A DNA stretch of 64,000 nt, taken from the NCBI RefSeq assembly GCF_017916425.1, contig NZ_JAFMSX010000002.1, positions 1,048,413 through 1,112,412 on the forward strand. The letters are read 5' to 3'. This document shows positions 37,130-48,781 of this stretch, one piece after another. The notes under the pieces are model-generated. The model was not told the DNA's origin and did not search any database. It worked only from the letters and a program-made list of their open reading frames with translations. Made by a program: the position numbers and the translations under genes. Each line of letters starts with the position of its first letter. Positions within the stretch are counted from its first letter, which is position 1. This stretch comes from Nocardioides sp. SYSU D00065. Lineage in GTDB: Bacteria > Actinomycetota > Actinomycetes > Propionibacteriales > Nocardioidaceae.

Positions 37130-38201
37130 CGAGCACGAGCAGCACGAGCCTGCGGACGACGACGACCTCGACGACGACCTCGACGACGACCTCGACGACG
37201 ACCTCGACGACGACCTGGACGACGACGCGGATGACGAGTTCGACCTGTCCGGCGTCGCGCCTGCCGGCGCCTTCTACGCGGCGCCGGAGGGCTTCCGCAG
37301 CGGCTTCGCCTCGTTCGTCGGTCGGCCCAACGCCGGCAAGTCCACGCTGACCAACGCGCTGGTCGGGTCCAAGATCGTGATCACCTCGTCCAAGCCGCAG
37401 ACGACCCGCAACGTGGTGCGCGGCATCGTGCACCGCGACGACGCCCAGCTGATCCTCGTCGACACTCCCGGCCTGCACCGGCCCCGCACGCTCCTCGGCG
37501 AGCGGCTCAACGACCTGGTCCGCACGACGTGGGCGGAGGTCGACGTCGTCGCGGTGTGCTTCCCCGCCAACGAGAAGATCGGCCCGGGCGACCGGTTCCT
37601 GGTCACCGAGCTGGCCAAGGTGCGCCGCACGACCCGCGTGGCGGTGGCCACCAAGACCGACCTGGTCAGCCCCGAGCAGCTGGCCAGCCACCTGATGGAC
37701 ATCGCCGCGCTGGGCGAGGAGACCGCGACCGAGTGGGCGGAGATCGTGCCGGTCTCCGCTGTGGCCGGCGACCAGGTGGACCTGCTCGCCGACCTGCTCG
37801 TCGGACTGATGCCCGAGGGGCCGCCGCTCTACCCCGACGGCGACCTCACCGACGCGCCGGAGGAGGCACTGGCCGCCGACCTGATCCGCGAGGCCGCACT
37901 GGAGGGCGTACGCGACGAGCTGCCGCACTCCATCGCCGTCGTCGTCGAGGAGATGGGGCTGCGCGAGGGACGACCCGAGGACAAGCCGCTGCTCGACATC
38001 GTGGCCAACCTCTACGTCGAGCGGGACTCGCAGAAGGGCATCATGATCGGCCACAAGGGCTCGCGGCTGCGCGCGGTCGGCACCGCCGCGCGCCGACAGA
38101 TCGAGGCCTTGCTCGGCACCCCCGTCTACCTCGACCTCCAGGTCAAGATCGCCAAGGACTGGCAGCGCGACCCTCGCCAGCTGCGCAAGCTCGGGTTCTG
38201 A
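37122..38201 (+). CDS. era: GTPase Era with acidic N-terminal repeat
   Basis: Ribosome-assembly GTPase Era, 359 aa. Residues 12-38 form an extra acidic run of DDDL units ahead of the normal G domain: G1 GRPNAGKST at about 67-75, G3 DTPGLHRP, G4 ATKTDLV, and a C-terminal KH domain with MIGHKGSRLRAVG that binds 16S rRNA near its 3' end. ATG 37122 is inside the siderophore-reductase gene's end (8-bp overlap). The acidic extension is not part of the canonical protein; it is encoded by a 12-bp tandem repeat. Everything else looks intact. Confidence 0.97.
   Translation: MTDEHEQHEPADDDDLDDDLDDDLDDDLDDDLDDDADDEFDLSGVAPAGAFYAAPEGFRSGFASFVGRPNAGKSTLTNALVGSKIVITSSKPQTTRNVVRGIVHRDDAQLILVDTPGLHRPRTLLGERLNDLVRTTWAEVDVVAVCFPANEKIGPGDRFLVTELAKVRRTTRVAVATKTDLVSPEQLASHLMDIAALGEETATEWAEIVPVSAVAGDQVDLLADLLVGLMPEGPPLYPDGDLTDAPEEALAADLIREAALEGVRDELPHSIAVVVEEMGLREGRPEDKPLLDIVANLYVERDSQKGIMIGHKGSRLRAVGTAARRQIEALLGTPVYLDLQVKIAKDWQRDPRQLRKLGF
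37158..37217 (+). repeat. 12-bp tandem repeat inside era
   Basis: Five units of GACGACGACCTC (the last ends CTG) encode residues 13-32 as five DDDL units, followed by a degenerate sixth unit. The unit length is a multiple of three, so copy changes keep the reading frame. Confidence 0.95.
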
Positions 38202-38744
38202 ATGCTGCCCGGGCTCGACCTCGTCACCGCCGTCACCGAGGACGACACGCGGGAGCTGTGGCCGGTCTACGACGCCGTCTTCGCGGACGTGCCGGACCTC
38301 GACAGCTGGCGGGAGGGGGTGTGGGACCGGCACGTCGGCCGAGCTGGCTTCCGGCTGGCGCGGGCCCGGCTCGACGGGCGCCTGGTCGGCTTCGCCTACG
38401 GCTACACGGGACAGCCCGGGCAGTGGTGGACCGACTCCGTCGCGGACGGCTGGCCCGAGGCGTTGGCCGCGCAGTGGCTGGGCGGTCACTTCGAGCTGGT
38501 CTCCATTGGTGTGCTGGCCGAGACGCGGGGGCGCGGCTTGGGCGGGCGCCTGCTCGACACGGTCACCCACGGGCTCCCGCACGAGCGCTGGCTGCTGATG
38601 ACCACGGCGGACGAGTCGGACCCGGCGCGCCGGCTGTACGCCTCGAGGCACTGGGCCGTGCTGGGTCCCGGTCTGGACGTAGACCAGGTCGTCCTCGGCC
38701 GTCGCAGGCCGGACGCTCAGGCGGGGACCCAGCAGATCCCGTAG
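38202..38744 (+). CDS. GNAT family acetyltransferase
   Basis: Acetyltransferase of 180 aa. Motif A is seen as ELVSIGVLAETRGRGLGGRLLDTVTHG (R/Q-x-x-G-x-G/A), and motif B-like DESDPARRLYASRHWAVLG follows. The acceptor is unknown. ATG follows the era stop without a gap, so it is very probably co-transcribed. Its end overlaps the convergent lipoprotein gene by 28 bp. Confidence 0.85.
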   Translation: MLPGLDLVTAVTEDDTRELWPVYDAVFADVPDLDSWREGVWDRHVGRAGFRLARARLDGRLVGFAYGYTGQPGQWWTDSVADGWPEALAAQWLGGHFELVSIGVLAETRGRGLGGRLLDTVTHGLPHERWLLMTTADESDPARRLYASRHWAVLGPGLDVDQVVLGRRRPDAQAGTQQIP

Positions 38745-39541
38745 CGCTGGCCGGCCGCCCACTGCTCGCGCGTCGGGCTCTCCTCCGCCCACGTGAACTC
38801 GAGCGGATCGTCCGCCTGGGCGCGTGCGGTGTCCCGGCACGGCGACTCCATCCGGGCCGCGATCGCCGGCTGGGCGGGCAGGCGCCTGCCGGGGATGTCG
38901 ACGGACGTCGCTGCGCGCCAGGAGTGCCGCGACCCGCAGGTGACCCGCCGGAACGACGGCGTGCCGGGTGCCGCCGTCGCGCACATCGCGATCGCCGGCG
39001 TCGCGCCCCAGCCCCTCGTCCGTCCCGGCAGCCGCAGCAGCGTCCTCGGCGCCGCGACCACCACGACGTCGCACCGGAACCAGTCGGCGCCCGCGTCGGC
39101 ACGCGCCGGGCTGGGGGTGAACCAGACCGGCCGAGCCATGCTCAGCCGCAGCTCGCGCGGCGTCAGGCCGAGGTGGCGGGGCAGTCGCGCCGTGCACGCC
39201 GACCGGGCCTGGCGCTGCGCGGCGCGCGAGTCGGCGCGCCGGGTGTGCCCGGACTCGGTCTCCAGGTCGAGGCGGCCGACGTAGTAGGTCTGCGCCGTGT
39301 GTGGGCGCCGGCACGGCACCGCCGCCGTCCTGCCCACCAGCGCCACCGCCTGTCGGAAGGTGAGGTCGTGGCACTGGCCCGACCTCGGCCTCGGGCCGGG
39401 ATCCGGCGGCGCGGTCCCAGTCGGGCTCGGGCTGGCGGAGGTCGGCCGGTCCTCGCGCGGCTCGGCGGACGGCGACGTGCAGGCCGTCGCCACGACCAGC
39501 AGCACGAGCGCCGTCGCCAGGGCGCGGAAGGCGCGGGTCAT
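38717..39541 (-). CDS. Septum-formation-family lipoprotein
   Basis: Exported lipoprotein of 274 aa: signal with lipobox VATAC (Cys about 21), Ser/Thr/Pro linker, then two related segments each with a His and paired Cys (AAVPCRRPHTAQTYYVGRLD, and C-terminal FRRVTCGSRHSWRA), a pattern of the Septum formation domain (PF13845-like). Role inferred from that family: cell division or wall. ATG overlaps the flavodoxin-relic stop by 4 bp (ATGA). Convergent with the GNAT gene. Confidence 0.78.
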   Translation of the reverse strand: MTRAFRALATALVLLVVATACTSPSAEPREDRPTSASPSPTGTAPPDPGPRPRSGQCHDLTFRQAVALVGRTAAVPCRRPHTAQTYYVGRLDLETESGHTRRADSRAAQRQARSACTARLPRHLGLTPRELRLSMARPVWFTPSPARADAGADWFRCDVVVVAAPRTLLRLPGRTRGWGATPAIAMCATAAPGTPSFRRVTCGSRHSWRAATSVDIPGRRLPAQPAIAARMESPCRDTARAQADDPLEFTWAEESPTREQWAAGQRYGICWVPA

Positions 39542-39684
39542 CCCAGCACCAGCGCCGCGAGCGTCCCGCCCAGCTCGTACGGCCTGCCGACCTCGAGCAA
39601 GACGGAGTCGACGTGCTTGACCGCCCCGGTCAGTGCCGCGACCGACGGGGTCGGCGAGTGGTGGACGATCAGCAGCCGGGGCAC
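39538..39684 (-). pseudogene. Flavodoxin-type oxidoreductase relic (48 codons)
   Basis: A short open frame starting at GTG 39684 translates to PRLLIVHHSPTPSVAALTGAV and then KHVDSVLLEVGRPYELGG. The first part matches the N-terminus of a small NAD(P)H/flavodoxin-type reductase common in actinobacteria, and the second matches a segment roughly 60 residues later, so the middle appears deleted. It keeps a TAGCCT box (39697-39692) 7 nt before the start and ends in an ATGA overlap with the lipoprotein start. It may survive as a leader cistron for that gene. Confidence 0.5.
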
Positions 39685-39731
39685 GGTGCCGAGGCTACTC
39701 ACCGGGCATGGCCCGGCGTAGCGTCTGTGCC

Positions 39732-42881
<3,150 letters not shown>

Positions 42882-42990
42882 GGCGCCAGGGTGCCACCTC
42901 GCAGTCCCGGCGGCGACCGGATTCCGGGGCGTGCCGGAAACACGGAGCACGCACCGGCGCCCATGCGATCGGATGAGGGACAATGGCCGG

Positions 42991-43719
42991 GTGCCCCTCT
43001 ACCGCGACGAGGCGGTCGTGCTGCGCACCCACAAGCTGGGCGAGGCCGACCGCATCATCACCCTGCTGACGCGTCAGCACGGGCGGGTGCGGGCGGTCGC
43101 CAAGGGGGTGCGGCGTACGACGTCGCGCTGGGGCTCGCGCCTGGAGCCGTTCACGCACGTCGACCTGCAGCTGGCGGAGGGACGCAGCCTCGACGTGATC
43201 ACTCAGGCCGAGACGCTCGACCCGTTCCACTCGCGCCTCGGGCTCGACTACGACCGCTACACCGCCGGCACGGTGATGCTCGAGACGGCGGAGCGTCTGG
43301 TGACCGAGGACAAGGAGCCGGCCGTCCAGCAGTTCCTGCTGCTGGTCGGCGGCCTGCGGGCGATGGCCGGCGGCGAGCACCCGCCCGGCCAGGTCCTCGA
43401 CTCCTACCTGCTGCGGTCGCTGTCGGTCGCGGGCTACGCCCCGTCGTTCGACCACTGCGTGCAGTGCGGGCTCGAAGGTCCGCACCGGTTCTTCAACCCC
43501 TCGGCCGGCGGCGTGCTGTGCTCCTCGGACCGACTGCCCGGATCGGCGACTCCCGCGCCGGAGACAGTGACGGTCTTGGGGGCGCTGCTCGTCGGCGACT
43601 GGCCGGTCGTGCACGCCGCCGACCCGCGGCACCTGCGCGAGGCGAGCGGACTGGTGTCGGCCTACCTCGCCTGGCACCTCGAGCGCGGCCTGCGCTCGAT
43701 GGCGTACGTCGAGCGCTGA
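42991..43719 (+). CDS. recO: DNA repair protein RecO
   Basis: Recombination mediator of 242 aa that loads RecA onto SSB-coated DNA. Seen: N-terminal OB fold with YRDEAVVLRTHKLGEADRIITLLTRQHGRVRAVAKG, then a helical part and a cluster CVQCGLEG near 154 (zinc-type Cys pair). GTG 42991 gives the conserved start PLYRDEAVV. Divergent from the GNAT gene. In mycobacteria recO lies between era and uppS; here leuA and others are inserted between era and recO. Confidence 0.95.
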   Translation: MPLYRDEAVVLRTHKLGEADRIITLLTRQHGRVRAVAKGVRRTTSRWGSRLEPFTHVDLQLAEGRSLDVITQAETLDPFHSRLGLDYDRYTAGTVMLETAERLVTEDKEPAVQQFLLLVGGLRAMAGGEHPPGQVLDSYLLRSLSVAGYAPSFDHCVQCGLEGPHRFFNPSAGGVLCSSDRLPGSATPAPETVTVLGALLVGDWPVVHAADPRHLREASGLVSAYLAWHLERGLRSMAYVER

Positions 43720-43865
43720 GGCTGCGGGGTCGGTCTCGGTCGTGCGGGTGCGCGCGGCCGCTCTCCAGGCGCGAGTCCGCGCACCGCCGGAGCCTGGTGC
43801 TGCGGAACTCGCCGTGGGGGGCTCTCGAAGCTCGCACGGCGGCTGCAGACCCCTAGAGTCTGCTC

Positions 43866-43955
43866 ATGTTCGACATCGGCGCATTGGAACTCTTGGTCCT
43901 CGCAGCCCTGCTGGCAGCGGTGGCGTGGCTGCTCATGCGTCGCCGGGACCGGTGA
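43866..43955 (+). CDS. 29-aa single-pass membrane peptide (TatB-like N-terminus)
   Basis: A small frame: ATG, then FDIGALELLVLAALLAAVAW and a basic end LLMRRRDR. It has one hydrophobic helix with a positive C-terminal tail. A TAGAGT box (43854-43859) lies exactly 6 nt before the ATG, the same layout as about 20 larger genes here, which is the main evidence that it is expressed. The MFDIG-x-x-E-L-L start resembles TatB, but the amphipathic helix and tail of TatB are absent. Function unknown. Confidence 0.6.
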   Translation: MFDIGALELLVLAALLAAVAWLLMRRRDR

Positions 43956-44183
43956 TCCGGATCCGATGCGATCTGGGGATGCACCTACCTGACAGGACGC
44001 TCTGCGAATGAGGTGATTGATCGACCACCGCGGTCACGAGTCGCCGGCGCACTGGCCCGGCGAGGCATCCGGCTTCCTCCAGGCCCTCGGGGAGTGAGGT
44101 TGGGGCCCTCACATCTGCCCGGCCAGGACGCCCGGGCATGCCAGTGACCCCACCGACTCGGCTCGGCGGGGTGCGGGGCGGGG

Positions 44184-45593
44184 TCATCGTCGGCGCGGCC
44201 GCGGAATGCCGGGCGGGCTCGCTGGGTCGATCGGGGTGGTGCCGGTGCGGTCGCGCCGGTAGCGGTGTCCGTGGGGGCTGGTCCACTTGAACGTGCCGGA
44301 TCCGGTGACGGCGTAGCGCCAGGGGGAGTGTGTCTTGAGCCGGTGGTGCCTGCGGCAGAGGGCGGCGAGGTTGGACGTGGTGGTGGGCCCGGGTTGTGGG
44401 CGGCCTTCCGCGTCGGCGTCGGGGTCGTGGGGGATGACGTGGTCGATGTCGCAGGCGCGGGCGGGTCGGGAGCAGTAGGGGAAGACGCAGGTGGCGTCGC
44501 GGAGGGCGACCTGCTCGCGGATCCGGTCGGGGATGTCGTAGCCCGGTGAGGTGAGCTCGGCGTTGAGGTCGATGACGGGCTTGATGGTGACCTTGGTGCG
44601 CGTGTCGGCGCACCACGCCTTGACCTGGTCGAGCAGGACGAGCCGCTGGCCTTCCTCGAGCCGGCCGGTGGGCCTGAACACCGTCTGTTCACCGACCGTG
44701 GTGGCGTCGAAGTGGGCGTGCAGCACGACCTCACGCGCCACGGGGAGCCCGTCCGAGCTTTGCTTGGCGAGGTGACCTTGGGTGTGGAGGTCGAGTGCGG
44801 TCTGGGTGCGGGCGAGGTCGCCGAGGGCCTTGGCGCGGCGCGCGTCCAACGGGGCGGGGGAGCCGAGGGCGGCGAGCGTCGCAGCGCCGTGGGCGAGCGC
44901 GCGGTCGAGGTCGAGGGCGTCGGCGAGGTCGAGCTCGGCCTCGAGGCGCATGGTCCCGGCGTAGTGCACGTCCTGCGTGTCGATGGTGACGTGACGTGGA
45001 TCCATGGAGAGGTAGCCGTCCTCGGGGTCGGCGGCCGGGTCCGGGGGCGCGAGGTCGTGCCGCTTGATGGTCTCGGCGACGAGCCGGTCCAGCTGCGCGG
45101 GACCGATGCGCCCGGCCACGGCAGCGACCTGGCTGTCGACCCAGCCCGCCGCCTCGCGGGTCAGCGCAGGGGTGGCGTGGATCGTGACCTCGGCGACCGA
45201 CCGGGCCCGCCACGCCGGCACGGCACCTGACTGGACCTGCGCCCACAGCCGCGGCAGCCGGTGGCGCAGCTCGAGCGCGTCCCCGATGAGCCGCTTCGCC
45301 GCGGTCGTCGAGATGCCGAGCACGGCGCCGAGCTCCGCGACACAGAACTCCGCCACCAACGGCGCACCCTCGCCGGCGATCGGCTCCTCGTGCTCACACC
45401 CCGGCACGGTGAACGACGCAGCTGCGTGGATCGACTCCGGCGGGTGCAGGTCGGCCCACCGGGCAGCGAGGTCGAGCTGGTCGGCTGCCGCGCGGTCCTC
45501 TGCGGCCTTCCTCTCCTTGATCGCAGCCAGCAGCGCGGAGGCGGAGAGGTCCTCGGCCTCTGCGCCTCGCGGTCCTGCCAGTGCCTCGATCAT
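44184..45593 (-). CDS. DUF222/HNH endonuclease (13E12 repeat family)
   Basis: Protein of 469 aa of the 13E12-type family, common in multiple copies in actinobacteria and often linked to mobile DNA. N-terminal DUF222 domain (about 20-330) and a C-terminal HNH nuclease motif: CVFPYCSRPARACDIDHVIP near 383, then LAALCRRHHRLKTHS, which carries the H-N-H residues and zinc cysteines. ATG 45593 lies 7 nt after a consensus TATAAT (45606-45601), so a leaderless transcript is likely; a longer frame exists but enters the IS30 relic. Biological role not known. Confidence 0.9.
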   Translation of the reverse strand: MIEALAGPRGAEAEDLSASALLAAIKERKAAEDRAAADQLDLAARWADLHPPESIHAAASFTVPGCEHEEPIAGEGAPLVAEFCVAELGAVLGISTTAAKRLIGDALELRHRLPRLWAQVQSGAVPAWRARSVAEVTIHATPALTREAAGWVDSQVAAVAGRIGPAQLDRLVAETIKRHDLAPPDPAADPEDGYLSMDPRHVTIDTQDVHYAGTMRLEAELDLADALDLDRALAHGAATLAALGSPAPLDARRAKALGDLARTQTALDLHTQGHLAKQSSDGLPVAREVVLHAHFDATTVGEQTVFRPTGRLEEGQRLVLLDQVKAWCADTRTKVTIKPVIDLNAELTSPGYDIPDRIREQVALRDATCVFPYCSRPARACDIDHVIPHDPDADAEGRPQPGPTTTSNLAALCRRHHRLKTHSPWRYAVTGSGTFKWTSPHGHRYRRDRTGTTPIDPASPPGIPRPRRR

Positions 45594-45600
45594 GCGTTCG

Positions 45601-45606
45601 ATTATA
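45601..45606 (-). promoter_or_regulatory. Consensus -10 box of the HNH gene
   Basis: TATAAT on the minus strand, 7 nt before the ATG. It is the only perfect hexamer noticed before a start in the window; the other -10 candidates here are mostly TAGGCT or TAGCGT. Confidence 0.7.
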
Positions 45607-45639
45607 TTGCTGGGCACCGACACCGGCCCATACCGCGAG

Positions 45640-46255
45640 ATGAGCCCGTTGTTGCAGCGAGGCTCTGGTCGAGGGCCTGTCCGGGAGTCTGCCATTCGAG
45701 GGTCTCGCGGGGCCGCGTGTTGAGCTGCAAGGCGACGTGTCGCACGCGGCCATCGTGAGGCGGCGGCGATTCGGGATCGCAGAAGGTAGGTCGTGATCCT
45801 CTTGGCGTCGCCGGTCTGAGGTTGCGGCGTTGGCGTTGGCGCTGGTCTGGACGAACAGCGACTGGTAGATCGTTCTCGTGCGACACCCGCACCCTTCGAT
45901 CGCGTGGGAACGACACCGGCGGCATCGCCGCGATCTGTCCCAGCGATCACTCGGATCGCAACAGCTGCCATACCTGCTCCCGCAACGGCGCATGGTCCAG
46001 GCGTCGGGCTTGGGGCGGCGTGTCTTGAGCGCGGCCTCGCGCTGTGACCACGTCGCGCCGTACTCACTCGCTACCTACGCCCCGACCACGTGCCGTACGA
46101 GCACGTGGCGTTCGAGTCCCGAACGACCCAGCCCGACGCAGCTGCTCCGTCGAGATCGTCGACGGATGCTTGCCCACCAACGCCGCGATCGTGGATTGCG
46201 GCAACCCGGCCAATGAGGCCCGCTCGATCACCAACCGCCGATCTGCGGTCAACCT
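45640..46255 (-). pseudogene. Decayed IS30-family transposase
   Basis: Fragments in shifting minus-strand frames follow the order of an IS30 transposase. N-terminal: LTADRRLVIERASLAGLPQS and IAALVGKHPSTIS (about 46252-46145). Middle: RVSHE with TIYQSLFVQ in a second frame. C-terminal: LNTRPRETLEWQTP (about 45724-45683). The catalytic DDE core between is missing, and at least two frameshifts are needed, so the gene is dead. It sits between the HNH gene and uppS, filling a 960-bp stretch without an intact gene. Terminal repeats were not found. Confidence 0.75.
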
Positions 46256-46554
46256 CACGCCCGGCATGCCCCGCAACCTCCCACGCACGATCGAGCTGCA
46301 GCAACGAGCTGAGTTCGCCTGGCGAGCCGCACCGATCGCCACCACGGACATCGCCCCTGGGGAGGCTGGCTGGAGGCTCGGAAGGACCAACAGGTCGGGT
46401 GTCGAGCGCCAGGGGCCCCGGCGTCGCGGTGCGGCGGTGAGGCGACGTACGTCGACATCCTGCAGCCCGTGCTGGCGCAGCGGGCTGGGGCGACCGGGAC
46501 GGGTCGCTGCGCGTCCGCGTCCAACCCCCAAGGCCGGAGATCTAGGCTGCACCC

Positions 46555-47343
46555 GTGAAGCGCGCCGTCCGACCGCCGACCCCGCACCCCAGCGGGGCGA
46601 CCCCGCCGCCGGTGCCGCGGGACCTCGTGCCCGAGCACGTCGCCATCGTCATGGACGGCAACGGTCGCTGGGCCAAGCAGCGCGGGCTGCCGCGCACGAA
46701 GGGCCACGAGCAGGGGGAGCACACGCTCTTCGACGTCGTCGAGGGCGCCATCGAGATCGGCGTGAAGGCGATCTCCGCCTACGCGTTCTCGACCGAGAAC
46801 TGGTCGCGCTCGCCCGACGAGGTGCGCTTCCTGATGGGGTTCAACCGCGACGTCATCCGCAGGCGGCGCGACGAGATGCACGAGCTGGGCGTACGCGTGC
46901 GCTGGGCGGGACGCGCGCCGCGGCTGTGGCGCTCGGTCATCAAAGAGCTCCGCGTCGCCGAGGAGATGACTCGCGACAACGACGTGCTCACGCTGACCAT
47001 GTGCGTCAACTACGGCGGGCGCGCCGAGCTCGCGGACGCCGCCCGGTCGATCGGGCGCGAGGTCGCCGCCGGCCGGCTGGACCCCGACCGGATCGACGAG
47101 CGCACGTTCGCCCGGCACCTCTACGTCCCCGAGCTGCCCGACGCCGACCTGGTGTGGCGCACGTCGGGGGAGCAGCGGCTCTCCAACTTCATGCTGTGGC
47201 AGGCCGCCTACAGCGAGATGGTGTTCACCGACGTGCTCTGGCCCGACGTCGACCGGCGCCACCTGTGGGCCGCCATCGAGACGTACGCCGGCCGCGACCG
47301 GCGCTACGGCGGCGCGCTGCCCAACGGCCCCGCGCCCGCCTGA
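46555..47343 (+). CDS. uppS: Isoprenyl (polyprenyl) diphosphate synthase, cis type
   Basis: cis-Prenyltransferase of 262 aa that builds the lipid carrier (undecaprenyl or decaprenyl diphosphate) for cell-wall synthesis. Seen: [20 protein letters not shown] with catalytic Asp, [16 protein letters not shown], and the C-terminal [27 protein letters not shown] 46555 is 6 nt after TAGGCT (46543-46548). Convergent with zur, 27 bp apart. Product chain length cannot be read from sequence. Confidence 0.97.
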   Translation: MKRAVRPPTPHPSGATPPPVPRDLVPEHVAIVMDGNGRWAKQRGLPRTKGHEQGEHTLFDVVEGAIEIGVKAISAYAFSTENWSRSPDEVRFLMGFNRDVIRRRRDEMHELGVRVRWAGRAPRLWRSVIKELRVAEEMTRDNDVLTLTMCVNYGGRAELADAARSIGREVAAGRLDPDRIDERTFARHLYVPELPDADLVWRTSGEQRLSNFMLWQAAYSEMVFTDVLWPDVDRRHLWAAIETYAGRDRRYGGALPNGPAPA

Positions 47344-47370
47344 CCGGCATGCCGGCCGGCGCGCGCGCCG

Positions 47371-47790
47371 TCACCGGGTCGAGCAGCTCCGGCAGGTCCC
47401 GAAGACCTCCAGCGTGTGGCTGATCGCGGCGAAGCCGTGCTCGGCCGCGACCGTGTCGGCCCACTGCTCGACGGCCGGTCCCTCGACCTCCACGGTGGCC
47501 CCGCAGGCGCGGCAGACCAGGTGGTGGTGGTGCGTGCCGGAGCAGCGGCGCCAGATCGCCTCGCCCTCCTCGGTGCGCAGCATGTCGACCTCGCCGGCGT
47601 CGGCCAGGGTGGACAGGGTGCGGTAGACGGTCGCCAGGCCCACCGAGTCGCCCTGGCGCGAGATCAGGTCGTGGATCTCCTGCGCGCTGCGGAAGTCGTC
47701 GAAGGCGTCGAGGGCCGCCGCGACCGCGCGCCGCTGTCGCGTCGGGCGCACCGTCGGCCGGTCCGGGCCACCGCGCTCAGTGCTCGTCAT
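47371..47790 (-). CDS. zur: Zinc uptake regulator Zur (Fur family)
   Basis: Fur-family repressor of 139 aa. Winged helix RQRRAVAAALDAFDDFRSAQEIH, GLATVYRTLSTLADAGEVD, the metal site HHHHLVCRACG and a second Cys pair CRSC at the end, making a structural zinc site. It is the last gene of the zinc uptake operon and overlaps znuB by 14 bp, so Zur likely controls its own synthesis through the boxes at 50612-50648. The operon context, more than the protein, separates it from Fur. Confidence 0.92.
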   Translation of the reverse strand: MTSTERGGPDRPTVRPTRQRRAVAAALDAFDDFRSAQEIHDLISRQGDSVGLATVYRTLSTLADAGEVDMLRTEEGEAIWRRCSGTHHHHLVCRACGATVEVEGPAVEQWADTVAAEHGFAAISHTLEVFGTCRSCSTR

Positions 47791-48781
47791 AGTGCTCCCC
47801 GTGCACGGCGTGGCGGTGGCCGTCGTGGACGTAGTCGACGTGGTCCCCGTGCGGTACGGCCGGGTGTCCGCAGTCGGCGCCGTGCTCGTGGGGATGCTCG
47901 TCGGTGGAGCGGTGCGGGGCAGCCGACACCTCGGGGAACGGCGCCATCAGCCGGCTCCGTCGCCGCAGCCACACCCCGAGCGGCCAGGTCGCGGTGAACA
48001 TCGCCAACGCGAGCAGGACGATCGTCGGTCCGGGGGCCACCGAGACGCGGAAGGACAGCGCGGCGCTCAGCACCAGCCCGCCGACCGAGGCGAGGCATCC
48101 CACGGCCATCGCGCCGAGCAGGGTGGCCCGGAACGAGCGCGCCAGCTGCTGCGACGTGGCGACCGGCACGACCATCAGCGCGGAGACGAGCAGGAGCCCG
48201 ACGGTGCGCATGGCGACCGTGATGCTGACGGCGGCCAGCACGGCGATGAGCAGGTTGTAGGCGCGTACGCGCAGCCCGGCCACCCGCGCGAAGTCCTGGT
48301 CGCTCGCCACCGCGAACAGCTGCGGCGAGAGGCCGAGGGTGACCGTGAGCACCACGACGGTGAGGAGGGCGGTGAACAGGACGTCGTCGGGGGAGATGCT
48401 GTTGAGCGAGCCGAACAGGTACGCCTGCAGCGTGGCCGCGCCCTGACCGGCGATGCCGGTGATGAGCACGCCGCCGGCGAGGCCGCCGTAGAACAGCAGT
48501 GCGAGGGCCACGTCGCCGTTGGTGTGGCCGCGCTCGCGGATCAGCTCCATCAGCACCGCGCCGAGCACCGCCACCACGACCGCCGTCCACGTCGGGGACG
48601 TGCCGGTCAGCAGGCCCAGCGCGACGCCGGTGACGGCGACGTGACCGATGCCGTCGCCCAGCAGCGCGAGCCGCCGTTGCACGATGAAGGTGCCAATGGC
48701 CGGGGCGGCGAGGCCGGTCAGCAGCGCGGCGAGCAGCGCGCGCTGCATGAACTCGAGCGAGAACAGGTCCAGGAAGCTCAT
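47777..48781 (-). CDS. znuB: Zinc ABC transporter permease
   Basis: Membrane permease of 334 aa of the ABC-3 family with about eight helices. The start FLDLFSLEFMQRALLAALL, the coupling segment and FIVQRRLALLGDGIGHVA are typical. The last 40 residues form a cytoplasmic tail very rich in His, Asp and Glu (STDEHPHEHGADCGHPAV and more), which is not needed for transport in the family. ATG 48781 overlaps the end of znuC by 4 bp. Confidence 0.93.
   Translation of the reverse strand: MSFLDLFSLEFMQRALLAALLTGLAAPAIGTFIVQRRLALLGDGIGHVAVTGVALGLLTGTSPTWTAVVVAVLGAVLMELIRERGHTNGDVALALLFYGGLAGGVLITGIAGQGAATLQAYLFGSLNSISPDDVLFTALLTVVVLTVTLGLSPQLFAVASDQDFARVAGLRVRAYNLLIAVLAAVSITVAMRTVGLLLVSALMVVPVATSQQLARSFRATLLGAMAVGCLASVGGLVLSAALSFRVSVAPGPTIVLLALAMFTATWPLGVWLRRRSRLMAPFPEVSAAPHRSTDEHPHEHGADCGHPAVPHGDHVDYVHDGHRHAVHGEHYDEH

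Noticed and set aside
43956..44183. Possible gene between the membrane peptide and the HNH gene
   Set aside because: No frame has a plausible start, ribosome site and protein-like content; nothing is seen there.
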